From contig JAGFMI010000010.1 in the NCBI GenBank assembly GCA_021030905.1, forward strand, positions 1,116,001 through 1,180,000: a DNA stretch of 64,000 nucleotides. The letters are read 5' to 3'. The DNA is from Pyrenula massariospora (lineage: Eukaryota; Ascomycota; Eurotiomycetes; Pyrenulales; Pyrenulaceae). Shown here piece by piece: positions 9,563-19,597 of this stretch (position 1 is its first letter; each line of letters opens with the position of its first letter). The translations under genes were made by a program, and so were the position numbers. A model generated the notes under the pieces. The model saw nothing but the letters and a program-made list of their open reading frames with translations. It was not told where the DNA came from and made no database searches.

Positions 9563-11360
9563 TCAATTCGCAACTACCGATTTTCTTCGCCGTTTTTTGA
9601 AACTCACAGGACCCGCTGGCGTCTTGACCCCAAGCCCGAACCGTGGCGAGCCATGCTTCAGCGCACGTTCATCCGCCAGAATCTCTATATCGAACATGCC
9701 GGCGATGCGGGCAGCGGAGAGCAGCATGATGCGCTTCGCGAGAAGACGGCCAGGGCAGGCGTGTTGGCCACCTGTGTCTCGTTTCAGCTTGAGATTGCCC
9801 CAAGAAAAGTAAGGCTCTTTGCGATTCGGAATATCCTTGGAGGGGGGTATCTTCTTCTTCGTTGGGCCGCTGGTCTCATCGAGAGGATTGACGAGGAACC
9901 TTCCCGCCCAGAATTGGTCTAAGGGGCGCGCACCGTCTTTGGTGTTCCACTCTTCTTCGATAGTGTAGGCGAGCCATGTGTTTGCGAGGATCATCTTCTT
10001 AGGGACGGTTACGCCGCTGATGTGGAGGTCGTCGTGCAGGGCGCTTCGGGGGGTGTGGATTTGCACGCCGAAGCGGAGGGTCTCGGCGTACATGGAGAGG
10101 AGGAGGGGGACGGACTCGAGGTCTTTGATGGCTGGCGTGTGCGGGATGTGAGAGAGAGAGCTGCGTATGGAAGAAAGATGGTCTTGGTAGCGGAAGAGAT
10201 GGAGGACGAGGCTTAGAGAAGAGGGAACGACATTCGTGACTGATCTAGATGGTTTGCCTAGTTATTCATGGGTGCGAACCTAGCATTGAGCGAGTATGAA
10301 AACTTACGCCCAGATCAGTGCAAGATCTGTAGAAGCGACTGAAGCTTTGTCTTGACCTGCCGCACCGAGCAGCATAGCATGTCTCTCCTTCATCATCTTA
10401 GTTCCCTAGAGAGGGTCGAATCCGGCATCATCGGTATATTTTGGAGGCTGATAGTTGCTTGATGCTTTTGAATGCCACCGCGTAACAGCTTTGAGCAGCT
10501 CATCTCTTATCCGGTACGTTCTCGGGATCCAGAACCATGGAAGTCGCTTAGCAAGGTCCATAACCTTATGATCGTATTTCCACAGGTCATTAGCAGAATT
10601 TGGGTATTAAACAAGCAATTGTTCCCCGAACAAAGCTTTAATCAGTGACGAGCCAACACGATGCTCAAAGAGCCTCGTGAGATCAGACCTATGGGACCAT
10701 CCTTGTCAAAGGTCAATTGGCTGCAGCGAGTCTGTCAGATATCTGTCGAAACGGTCGGTTGCCGGACCGAAGCTAATCTGCATCAGTCCAGACACAAGAT
10801 TTTCGTGTGTCATGAAACTAATTCTCTCTTCTGGATTCGGGTCACTGCTAATGATAGGTTTGTGCCTCGAGCCTGATGTATCTGCTAGGTAAGCATCAAC
10901 AGCTTTCTTTCGCATTCCAAAGCAATGACGGAGTACAAGAGCATATGCTGCAGTGACGGTGAATCGTGCATCATGGAAAGCCTCCGCGGTGTTCTTCGCG
11001 CTTTGAACGAGATAAACTTCATCCTGAACAACAGATGCGGAGAGTGGACCCATATGAAAAGATATGTCTAAGACAGATGAGTAATACCAGACGTTAGGTA
11101 ACGAAAAAGTCTTACGTGGCCTTCTGCAGAAATTTGAGACCATCAAAGACAAATGGAATAGTGCTTTTGAGAAAAGGAGCTTTACAGAGCACGGTGTATG
11201 TTTCTTCATTAGATGAATTTGGTGACACTGCGGAGGCGCATATATAAGAGAGAACAGAAAAGAAGAGAATATATCTAATCCAATATGTTTTCAAAACAGC
11301 ATAGACGAGAGATAGGAGTGTTCCCTTCAGCATGCTAGTTTGACTTGTGCTGTCATCCAT
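9563..11360 (-). pseudogene. Cytochrome P450 pseudogene (CYP7/8-like)
   Basis: A complete but broken P450. Exon 1 (11360-11116) gives a membrane-anchor N-terminus beginning M-D-D-S-T-S-Q, followed by a 48-bp intron (11115-11068). The next block continues in a frame one base out of register, near a T-run. In the following frame three stops lie exactly in phase: TGA at 10706-10708, TAA at 10607-10609 and TAG at 10406-10408, with P450-like sequence between them (L-F-E-H-R-V-G, W-K-Y-D-H-K, L-P-W-F-W-I-P-R). A GTAAGT..CTAG intron then restores a helix-I segment W-A-S-V-T-N-V-V-P-S. The last exon carries the ExxR motif (E-T-L-R) and the haem loop G-G-Q-H-A-C-P-G-R with the Cys ligand. All three stops are explainable by C-to-T or G-to-A changes. 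It is divergent from the intact P450 at 12055. Confidence 0.88.
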
Positions 11361-12054
11361 CGTGAATTTTGCTTGAGCGCTGCGAGCAGATACGGCGAAA
11401 GGACGGACTTACATATTGCATCAATTTGTCAGGCTCAAGCATTATAAAGTCAAGACGCTCATGTAGAGATAGGATATTAATCTGAGCACCACACTAGTCT
11501 TGCTGCTGTCGTTGAAAGGTCTTGGAGCAGCATGCAAAGGAGATATTCCCAAATCTGGTCGACGGCGCTCGGCATTGAGAGAGGCCGTCCACCGAGCTGC
11601 CTCATATACAGGCCTTACCGAATGAGGTTAGCTTAAAACTCTTGAAGGATTTGCCTGCCAGCTGCATCCTCAACAACCCCAACCAATCGTTGCTCATACA
11701 CCCGCGCCCTACAATACGATAAGCTTCTGCGGGTCGCTCAACTGATGCTTAATCTTGAACATAGTCGCTGGGTCTGGACCAGGTCGGCTTTGTCACCCCC
11801 GAATTGCTTACCCGTGTGTCTGAAAAGATGAAGTGTAAAACGTAGGTCAATGGAAGTGCGTCCAACTTTATCCTTTCGTCCATACGCATGAAATCATGCC
11901 GTTAGGGTGGAGCGGTATCCAGGTACGTCTTCTCATTAATGACAGCCATTTGCTTTGCATACCTTAGTGCCACCCGACGGGCCATGTTCGCCTTTTCTTC
12001 TTTCTTCTTTACTGTTCAAAGCTTTTTGATTATCTGCGTGTTTAACTCATCAAC
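11361..12054. promoter_or_regulatory. Divergent promoter region between the P450 pseudogene and the intact P450
   Basis: About 700 bp separating two genes read away from each other. No coding sequence is seen. It presumably held promoters for both genes; no specific operator was recognised. Confidence 0.4.
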
Positions 12055-13717
12055 ATGGCCTTGATTCCAGTCGCTGCTGCAATCGTGATCTTCTATTTTC
12101 TCCTGAATCGCTACTTTCACCTTCCCCATGACCCTAAAGAGCCCCCCCTGATTCCCTCGAAAATCCCTTTCATTGGTCACGTCATTGGTATGATCAGACA
12201 TGGTTCTGCCTACTACGGGAAACTCACGTTCGTCAAAATCAGCGTTGACCACGCTCAGTCCGGATGCTGATGCCACATTAGGAAGCAATACGACCTCCCA
12301 ATCTACACTCTAGCTGTACCGAGGAGCAAGATCTACATCGTCACCTCACCGAGTCTAGTTTCCGCCATCGATCGCCGCTCCAAAGACATTTCGTTCGAAC
12401 CATATCAAATACAATTTACTAAAAGAATCCTCGTGCCCAGCCAGCACTTCAAAGAAAACATCCTTGGAGATGATGGCTCTATGGGTCTCTTTTCAGAGAC
12501 GTTGAAAGAGATGCATCACACTCTTGCACCGGGCGAGAGCCTTGAAGCGACAACGCAAACTATGCTGAAAAGCGTGTCTAACCTGCTCGGATCTGAAGAC
12601 ATCATGGGTAGGGACGAAGGAGTCAATCTGTTTGAATGGATGCGGAAGATTGTCACCAGGGCGAGTACAGACGCTATTTACGGTGCCGAGAAGAACCCTT
12701 TCCATGACCCCGCTGTAGATAATGGGTTCTGGTGAGTTGACCATGCAAGTACCAGGAAGTAACGATATTAACACTGTCAGGACGGTTGATGACAACTTTG
12801 CGCTTCTAGGGCTAAACGTCCTCCCTGATTTTATAACACCGAAGGGTAGCAGAGGCCGAAAGCTCCTCTTCAATGCCATGCGTGAATATTACGCTGCAGG
12901 TGGGCTCAAGACTGCTTCCCGCCTAATCCGATCGCGATACGAAGTCAGTCTCAAATATGGCGTCTCCCAAACGGACATCGAGCATTTCGATCTCAGCGTC
13001 TGCTACGGATTGCTCGTGAACACCGTGCCCGGCACATCCTGGGCGCTCTACTACCTCTACTCAAACCCTCCCCTCTTGTCCGAGATACGCCAGGGAATCG
13101 AGTCCTTGATCAAAAGCCCAACCGCAAAATCCACCGAAAGCAGCCAAGTCCTCATCACCGTCAACCTCCCCGAAGTCATCGCAGGCTACCCCCTCCTCAC
13201 CTCCTTCCTCCACGAAGTCCTCCGCCTCCAGAGCACCAACGCCTCCGGCCGCGTCGTCCTCGAAGACACCCTCCTCGACGACACCTACCTGCTCAAGAAA
13301 AACGCCCTGCTCCTCATCCCCTCCGCCGAGCTGCACAGCAGCGCGTCCGCCTGGGGGCCCTCGGCAACCGCGTTCGACCCGGCGCGCTTCCTCAAGCAAG
13401 AGCAGCACAAAGTCCCGGCCTCGGCGCTGCGCACGTTTGGCAGCGGCGCGAGCGTGTGTGCCGGGCGGCACTTTGCGGCCAACGAGATGTTGTCGATCTT
13501 GGTGATGATGGTGTTGAAGTATGATGTTGGGCCCGTGGGAGGAGGGGGGTGGAGGATGCCGAAGACGAGGAGTCATACGACGACGAGTATTTTGACGCCG
13601 GTGGAGGATGTGAGGGTGCGGGTGAGGGAGAGGGAGAAGGGGGTGGAGGAGGGGATTGAATGGCGGTTTGTATGGGAGCCGGAGAATAAGGGTGGTGGAG
13701 AGGGCGCTAGAGGCTGA
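12055..13717 (+). CDS. Cytochrome P450 monooxygenase (CYP7/8-like)
   Basis: Haem-thiolate monooxygenase, probably ER-anchored by the N-terminal hydrophobic segment (M-A-L-I-P-V-A-A-A-I-V-I-F-Y-F). Three exons: 12055-12227, 12282-12731 and 12781-13717, with introns of 54 and 50 bp, both GT..AG and frame-preserving, giving 519 aa. Helix I reads V-N-T-V-P-G-T-S-W, as in the CYP7/8-like fungal group. The ExxR motif is E353-V-L-R356, and the haem loop FGSGASVCAGR has its Cys ligand at residue 434. The C-terminal 40 residues are charged and low in complexity. All diagnostic motifs are intact, unlike its divergent neighbour. The substrate cannot be inferred, and no polyketide or peptide synthase lies nearby to suggest a biosynthetic cluster. 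Confidence 0.9.
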
Positions 13718-14021
13718 TGGGAAGGAAGGGGGTGCCGAATCTACACGGGCCGTTCCGCGTCTAGGTGCTGAGAAGGAACGTCGAACGCGCATAAGATTAC
13801 GGATAACGATGATGAATAGTGCTTTTCATAATCCCAACGATCTAGGCATAGACTAGCTCTAGAGACCGCCTGCGTGGTGGAGAGTGCGTTGCACCACATT
13901 GGCCTCGCCCACCAGTCGGCCGAATGGCGGGGAAATATGCCCCATCTCATAACGCCTCGACCACTATCATTTGATCCTTCCGATAGTCAGCAAAGATAAG
14001 CTCTTTGCCTTCCAGTCTCGA

Positions 14022-14981
14022 CTATCCACGTTGTTCACCTTGTCCACGAGTTTTGCCGCCGCCCACAACTTCGCCTTCCCCAACATCTCCCTTAACCTTA
14101 TCGCCGTCCGCTCCATCTGTAGGCCCGTTCTCCATCGGCGGCGGTAGCGGCTGCATCAGCGCACACAGCCTCTCCTGCTCCTCCCTCGCCTCCCGCTTCC
14201 TCTCTCTCACCTGCCCCCGCTTCGCATACCGCATATCCTCGTGGTGATAATAGTACCTCGACGCCTCCTGATACAGATCCTTGACCCCATCAAACGGCGC
14301 AAAGACCTCATTCCACACCTTATTCCGGTCCTGCCGCTCAATGAACACCCTCGCCAGACACTCTTCCGCGATCGACTCGATCACCATCTGTCGCGGGATG
14401 GTGTTCGGTCCGAATGCGTGGTAGATGTTGTCTGCCTCGGCGCGGGTGACGACGGTGGTGACTTTGCGCTGCATGATGGAGAGGGCGATCTTGGAGATGT
14501 AGTCGCAGCCTAGGTACACGCCGACGCGGTAGATCTGGGCCGTGTTGAAGAGGTCGAGGGTGCTTGGGATTGTTGCTTTCTTGCCACGGTACTCCCTTGA
14601 TCCCGGGATTTGGGATGTTTTCATGATGTTTTCGAGGCCGGAGAAGTAGAGGTCCTGAGAGAGGTCCTTGAGGACGACGAAGGCGTTGCCGTTCTCGTCA
14701 TGGCCTGATCGTGCGACGTGGGGAACTGGATTAGTTCCGGGTTTCTCGAGGGCGGCTTGGATTGTGGATGACCAGTATGTCATTTCCTCGACCGGATATT
14801 CTCCAGATCGCTTAGGAGTTTCTTTGGTGGCAACGGAGATGCGTACCATACGGGGTGGCTGGTCTCTGTTATTCGAGGTCAGTTAAGACACCGTATTTCA
14901 TGTGCTCACGGATATGACTTACTGCTTCTCTGATTGTACAGGCACCTTAGCTGAGGTGAGATATTTCCTTGTTGCACTCAT
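14022..14981 (-). CDS. Hypothetical protein, paralogue of 15779-16702
   Basis: Two-exon gene. Exon 1 (14981-14923) starts at an ATG encoding M-S-A-T-R-K-Y-L, a 57-bp GT..AG intron follows (14922-14866), and exon 2 runs 14865-14022, giving 300 aa. The upstream exon is in frame with exon 2 and is preferred to the internal ATG at 14849. The protein shares a collinear core with its neighbour: V-R-I-S-V opening, S-S/A-T-I-x-x-A-L, P-G-T-N, H-V-A-R/K-S-G, L-x-N-I-M, F/Y-R-V-G-V-Y-L-G, P-R-Q-M-V-x-E-S-x-A-E-E and Y-Y-Y-H-H. The layout, a beta-strand-like start and then helices, faintly recalls a BTB/POZ fold, but this is not demonstrable by eye. The C-terminus is charged with an M-Q-P-L-P motif and a Gly-rich tail. 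No signal peptide. Function unknown. Confidence 0.8.
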
Positions 14982-15778
14982 GGCTTTTGTAGAGTGTGTC
15001 CGTGATCGAAAAGTAGAGGAAGTTATCTTTCTAAGTCGAGTAGCAGCTTGATATATCCCAAGAATTCTCAACGAAGAAATGGTGGATAGGTTTACATATT
15101 TAAAGGGTGCCTGAAAAGATTTTGTCTGTGAATCATTCCTAGTGATCTGTGACGGGTCACCCGCACCGAAGCTTGAGCGTACCTCCTTTACCGCCTCTCA
15201 CCTGGTGCACAGAGGTCGAAAGTGATCATGTATCATTTTCTACCTGAGCCCGCTCACCATGAGAACTTCTTGAAGTGCAATTCGCACAATAACATTGACA
15301 ATAGGGACATGGTGAAGCTAACAACACCGGCTCAAGTGGCGTAGGAGAGTGTTGGTGAATTTGCGTTTCACAGGACTTCACTGCTCCTAACACTTTTTCA
15401 CGATTGGGCTATGTCATTGAAGAAGTAAGACACTGTTGAATGGGAGATGGAACAGATGGAAATAAGTCCATCTGTCTGAAGGATGAAGTTGATTGTATGA
15501 AGAAGAAAATGAAGAAATGAAGACCCTTCTGGTATGGAACCAATCAGTACACAATTGAAGGTTGTACAGGTTGTGCGTAGGTGTGAAGATAACGCTTTGA
15601 GCAAGGCACACCAAGAGTTGTGCTTAAAGGGAGAACATTTGTATTTTTTTCGGTGTGGATGTCAACGTTATCTAATGTTATGATATCAATACTGCAGGAT
15701 TTTCTTTGCCCCATTCCAGTAAACTCGGTTGACCCCCCCACTCGCCGCTTCCGATCACTTCTCGTGTACAGTATCAGA
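14982..15778. other. Intergenic region between the tandem paralogues
   Basis: About 800 bp separates the two same-strand paralogues. Only short frames are present and none is convincing. Part of it must act as the promoter of the 14022-14981 gene. Confidence 0.5.
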
Positions 15779-16702
15779 CTACTTCTCCTGCCCGCCAGAT
15801 CCGTTCACCCCGTTAATCGTCGCGCTCTTCTGCCTCAGTGGTAGTGCCTGTTTAGCCTTATGTTGAAACTTCGGTGCTTTAGCCTTGGCCTGACCAGCAG
15901 ACACTGTGGGCAGTGGTTGCATCGGCACTTTCCCCCCCTTTTCGCGTTGTATCTCAGCAGCCAAGTACTTTGCCTTCCGCTGGCTCTTCTTAACTCGCCG
16001 GATGTCGATGTGATGGTAGTAGTACTTATTAACATCCCCCGCCAACCCTTCAACCCCATCAAAGTTGCCGACAAACACATCCTCCCAAACCTGGTCCTCA
16101 TCAACCCACTCCCCCAGCACCTGCGACAGCAGCTCTTCCGCGACCGATTCAACAACCATCTGCCGCGGCAGCGTATTGGCAGCGAAGTCGCGGTAAACCG
16201 CCTCAGCAACACCACGGGAGACAAGGTAAGGAACCATCTTCCTCATCCGCCGCTCCGCGGACTTGATGATGTACTCGGTTCCGAGGTAGACGCCGACGCG
16301 GAAGATCATCGCCACGTCGTGGAGATTCATTTTCTTTGGGATTTTGGCTTTCTTGACGCCGGGGATCTTGGAGACGCTCATGATGTTGTCCAGGGCGTCG
16401 AAGTAGTGGGTGGGTGACATGTCTTTGAGGACGAGAAAGTCTTTCGCATCTTGGTCGTCGTAGCCGGACTTGGCTACGTGAGGTATGTGGTTGGTGCCGG
16501 GCTCGTTCAAGGCTTTCGCGATGGTTGCGGAGTAGAAGGAGAGGATGTCGGTAGGGAACTCTCGAGTCTCTTTGGGAACATCTTTAGCAACGACGCTAAT
16601 GCGAATGGTATGAGGCTTGTCATCTGTATTATTTGCGTGAGGCTTGGATGCTGTGGGATTTATGCCATTTGCTTGAACCGGTTGAGTAGATTTCGGAGCC
16701 AT
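15779..16702 (-). CDS. Hypothetical protein, paralogue of 14022-14981
   Basis: Single-exon gene of 307 aa from a clear ATG (M-A-P-K-S-T-Q). It is the tandem, same-strand paralogue of the gene at 14022-14981 and a relative of the relic at the left edge. Shared blocks are I-R-I-S-V-V near residue 33, L-N-E-P-G-T-N-H-I-P-H-V-A-K-S-G, A-L-D-N-I-M, F-R-V-G-V-Y-L-G, L-P-R-Q-M-V-V-E-S-V-A-E-E-L and K-Y-Y-Y-H-H. The N-terminus replaces the neighbour's small first exon with a Thr/Asn-rich stretch, and the C-terminus is a Lys/Gln/Ala-rich tail. A BTB-like fold is possible but unproven. No signal peptide or membrane segment. Function unknown. Confidence 0.8.
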   Translation of the reverse strand: MAPKSTQPVQANGINPTASKPHANNTDDKPHTIRISVVAKDVPKETREFPTDILSFYSATIAKALNEPGTNHIPHVAKSGYDDQDAKDFLVLKDMSPTHYFDALDNIMSVSKIPGVKKAKIPKKMNLHDVAMIFRVGVYLGTEYIIKSAERRMRKMVPYLVSRGVAEAVYRDFAANTLPRQMVVESVAEELLSQVLGEWVDEDQVWEDVFVGNFDGVEGLAGDVNKYYYHHIDIRRVKKSQRKAKYLAAEIQREKGGKVPMQPLPTVSAGQAKAKAPKFQHKAKQALPLRQKSATINGVNGSGGQEK

Positions 16703-18212
16703 TTTGGAGAGCTTGATGTATTATCGAGTCGGTGCTACAGCTTAGAGTTATTCGAGTAATTGTGTCTGCGCTGAAGGAGTTAAAGGATGTCGTAGGGGAT
16801 AGAAGTGCTGTCGAATGCAGCATCAAAGTATGAAGGTAAGGGAAGGTCTTCAAAGAAAGAGCATTCTATTCAAGAAACTGTTGAAGCTATGATCACTAAT
16901 ATTATCAGTGCTTGAGGGATTCACATCAGGCGAAGAAGTTGGTCAATCAAGTGAAACGTGTAGTCACTGGCCCAAGATCTGATAGTCAGACATACTATGA
17001 CTCATTGGAAAGGCAACAGCATGCATTGATTATGAAATGAGTGAGTTGAAAATGCAAAAAATGCGGTAATAGGGATACAAAGTGATTCATCAAACCTGAT
17101 TAAGCCAGGCAACAGCATTTCGCGATAGCTGATTCAAATCTTTAAGGAAATTTTTATGTCGCTCATATCGGCAAATGGTATTCAAGTGTAACCTGACCAT
17201 AGAACAATGGCCAACTCCTAAGGTATGTCATCATCATTCAGTCTGACCATGCAATCCCTCAGAGTCGAATAAAAGACTTGGAGATCTGAATAATGAAATA
17301 TCGCTTCTAACTTCAATCGCAGTGGAGAAAGGTGACCGCTTAGTGATTGATATAGACGGTTCGGTGCGCCTAACCCTGAAACTTGTTCCTCGGGGTCTTA
17401 CCGAGACTTCGAGAACAGAGAGCATTCAACACACGGACAGGAGATTTTCCTAGTTCATATTTGTGACCGCCACTACTGTTTTGAGCAACCTGGCGATTCT
17501 TCGGGCGTTCTTATGTGTGAGAATACGGAAATACCATGAGAAGAGATGGTAAGTAGATTAAGGGTGAGGCTAGAGAGCTTATGAAAAACAGACATCAAAA
17601 ACCTTACTTCAATTTTTAAATCACACCGAATTGAGACATGTCCGCTCGAAGTCCCATGCGTAAATCTGGTGAGCTTGAACCAACCTCTAGGTTGGTCCTT
17701 AGGCAGGATGGCGATCAAACGATCCGCGAAAATCGCTATCAAGTCCTTGCGAGCTGAAGGTGGAAGCTGGCGTATCCAAGGGGCCGCCAGATTTAATGCA
17801 ATGTCTCTTATACACTTGGCCCAAATCGAGGATGGGTTGTTGATGCTGCAGATTTGCAATCATTTGGACCCTGGAAGAAAAAGTAATCTTCATTCTTTTG
17901 GGGCCAAGAGATGTCGAAGAACGAGAGCTAAAGTCGGCAGAAGATCCTCATGTTCTACCTGTCGAATGAGAACTCGCATGGAGAAAATGCACGTAATAAA
18001 CGAACGGCCTTCTTCTTGAACTATGATCTTTCAGAATTCGGCGGTCGTGAAGCTTGAATTTGCTAACGGTTACGTTGCGAGGCCGGGAGCATCTCTCGTA
18101 TCCATGATATTCCTCAATTTCCGACGACTTGCTCCGTCCATTTGCTCAATTTTTCACAGATCTGTTTGATCCGGATAGCTCCTGCGTCTAGCTCCGCGAA
18201 GCATTTGAAGCT
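16703..18212. other. Intergenic region, one weak minus-strand reading frame
   Basis: About 1.5 kb with no firmly supported gene. The only frame with protein-like character is minus 17859-17473 (listed separately). Confidence 0.4.
17473..17859 (-). other. Possible coding remnant, unknown
   Basis: A minus-strand open frame of 128 codons whose first half looks protein-like (W-A-K-C-I-R-D-I-A-L-N-L-A-A-P-W, then A-R-K-D-L-I-A-I-F-A-D-R-L-I-A-I-L-P). It opens at a TTG just after an in-frame TGA, with no good ATG. It could be an exon of an undetected gene, a relic or chance. No family recognised. Confidence 0.2.
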
Positions 18213-18827
18213 CTAAGCCTCCGGAAGCCACCCCTTCGCTCTAAAAGCCCTCTCAAGAATCTCCCGAATAACCCGCTCCTTCCTCAAATTATACTGCATA
18301 ACCGTTTCCCCCAACCCACTACTCACCTCCGCGGCCTCAACCTTCGTCCGCGCATACAACTCCCGCTCATCCTCCCGCGCCGTCAGCCACTCCTTCATGA
18401 TCTGATGTCTTACCAGCTCCGCTGTCCCAGACTTGAAGACGTGCAGGTTGCAGTGGTACGGCGCGCTCGCCGCGAAGAAGCGGTGCTCATGCCACCCCGG
18501 CTCGCGCAGGATGAATTGGAACCCGGCGGCTTCGAGAGCGGGCACGTAGTCGGCTTCGGCCGTCGGGTCCGGGACTGTGAGGTCGATGTCGATGACGGCT
18601 TTGGCCGGGAGGTGAGGGACGGAGGTGGAGCCAACGTGAGAGATTGATAGGGCGGTGGGGCCGAGGGCGCCGGAGATGCGGGACGAGAGGGCTTGGAAAT
18701 GCTGAGGCCATGCGGGGTTGGGAGGCTCGATGGAGAGGGGCGGTTTGGAGTTGGGTTCTGAGACGCGTTGTACTTTTGTTGGGTCGTATTCGTAATGTTT
18801 TAAGATGTCTTCGACAGTGCAAGACAT
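18213..18827 (-). CDS. GrpB/UPF0157 family protein (nucleotidyltransferase-fold)
   Basis: Single-exon gene of 204 aa from an ATG. It carries the hallmark of the GrpB/UPF0157 family, H-V-G-S-T-S-V-P-x-L-P-A-K followed by V-I-D-I-D-L, which belongs to the nucleotidyltransferase superfamily. The GST(S/A)VP element and downstream acidic residues match that fold. A preceding P-x-W-P-Q-H-F block and a later H-R-F-F...H-C-N-L-H-V-F block also fit. In bacteria the domain occurs alone or fused to dephospho-CoA kinase; in fungi it is usually a stand-alone protein of about 200 aa with no established substrate. Length and start agree with the family. No targeting signal. Confidence 0.87.
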   Translation of the reverse strand: MSCTVEDILKHYEYDPTKVQRVSEPNSKPPLSIEPPNPAWPQHFQALSSRISGALGPTALSISHVGSTSVPHLPAKAVIDIDLTVPDPTAEADYVPALEAAGFQFILREPGWHEHRFFAASAPYHCNLHVFKSGTAELVRHQIMKEWLTAREDERELYARTKVEAAEVSSGLGETVMQYNLRKERVIREILERAFRAKGWLPEA

Positions 18828-19597
18828 GGATTAGAAGATCTATTGTCGCGGAGCGAATGATATTAGAACTATGGGCGATCTGTCCGAGCCTATGGGAGCG
18901 GTAAACCTGGTACCTGTAGAGACGAAGGCACGGCCGGCGGATCGTCTAGCGATCTAATTCCTGTCGTTGCTTTGAAGAATTTTTGGCGATTATGATTTAT
19001 AAGCGAAGAATACGTGAATTTTGTTGAATGCGACGGTAATACATGCCGATATACGAAGTTCGTTGTGGCGGCTATCCTCCGGGCCGCTCCGTCCGACCGT
19101 GAGAGCCGACCCGGTTGGGGCAATCGAACATGTAAATATGGACTGCGTAGTTAGGGGGGGAGGATCACGACGTGATGAGATTGTCTTGGGGCCTGGGGGG
19201 GGGATCTGAGGGATGGAGAGGAGTGGCTTGCCCCGCGAGGGGCCATTATGTTGCTGTGATATGCGTAGGATGAGTGGGTATCCTGATCTTCTGGGGATCT
19301 GGGGACGTTTGTTCGGGAGAGGGGGCGTGATGTAGTGTTAGAAAGGTAGGGAGAGCATTGAGGGAGCTTGGGAGACCTCGAAGTAGAGATGAGACTGATA
19401 AGTAAGATTGGTAGATGTTGTCAACATGCGTTTCATTTCGTGATATTGCTAACGTCATGAGGATACATAAGAAAGTTCGGCCAGCTCAATCCTTAAATCT
19501 AGGTGCATCGAAACCGTCACTCTTGACGCGACCGCGCTTTTGCAATTTTCCGCTCCCACGTCATCGATGTCTAGGCTCTTCTTGAGCTACATCTTCC
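18828..19597. other. Intergenic region between the GrpB gene and the rvt gene
   Basis: About 770 bp, partly G-rich (G-runs near 19150-19205). It covers the start side of the GrpB gene and the 3' end side of the rvt gene. No supported gene. Confidence 0.5.

Noticed and set aside
13061-13792. 243-codon minus-strand frame
   Set aside because: Antisense to the intact P450 exon 3, with low-complexity Arg/Pro/His and Glu/Gly runs produced by the GC-rich coding strand.
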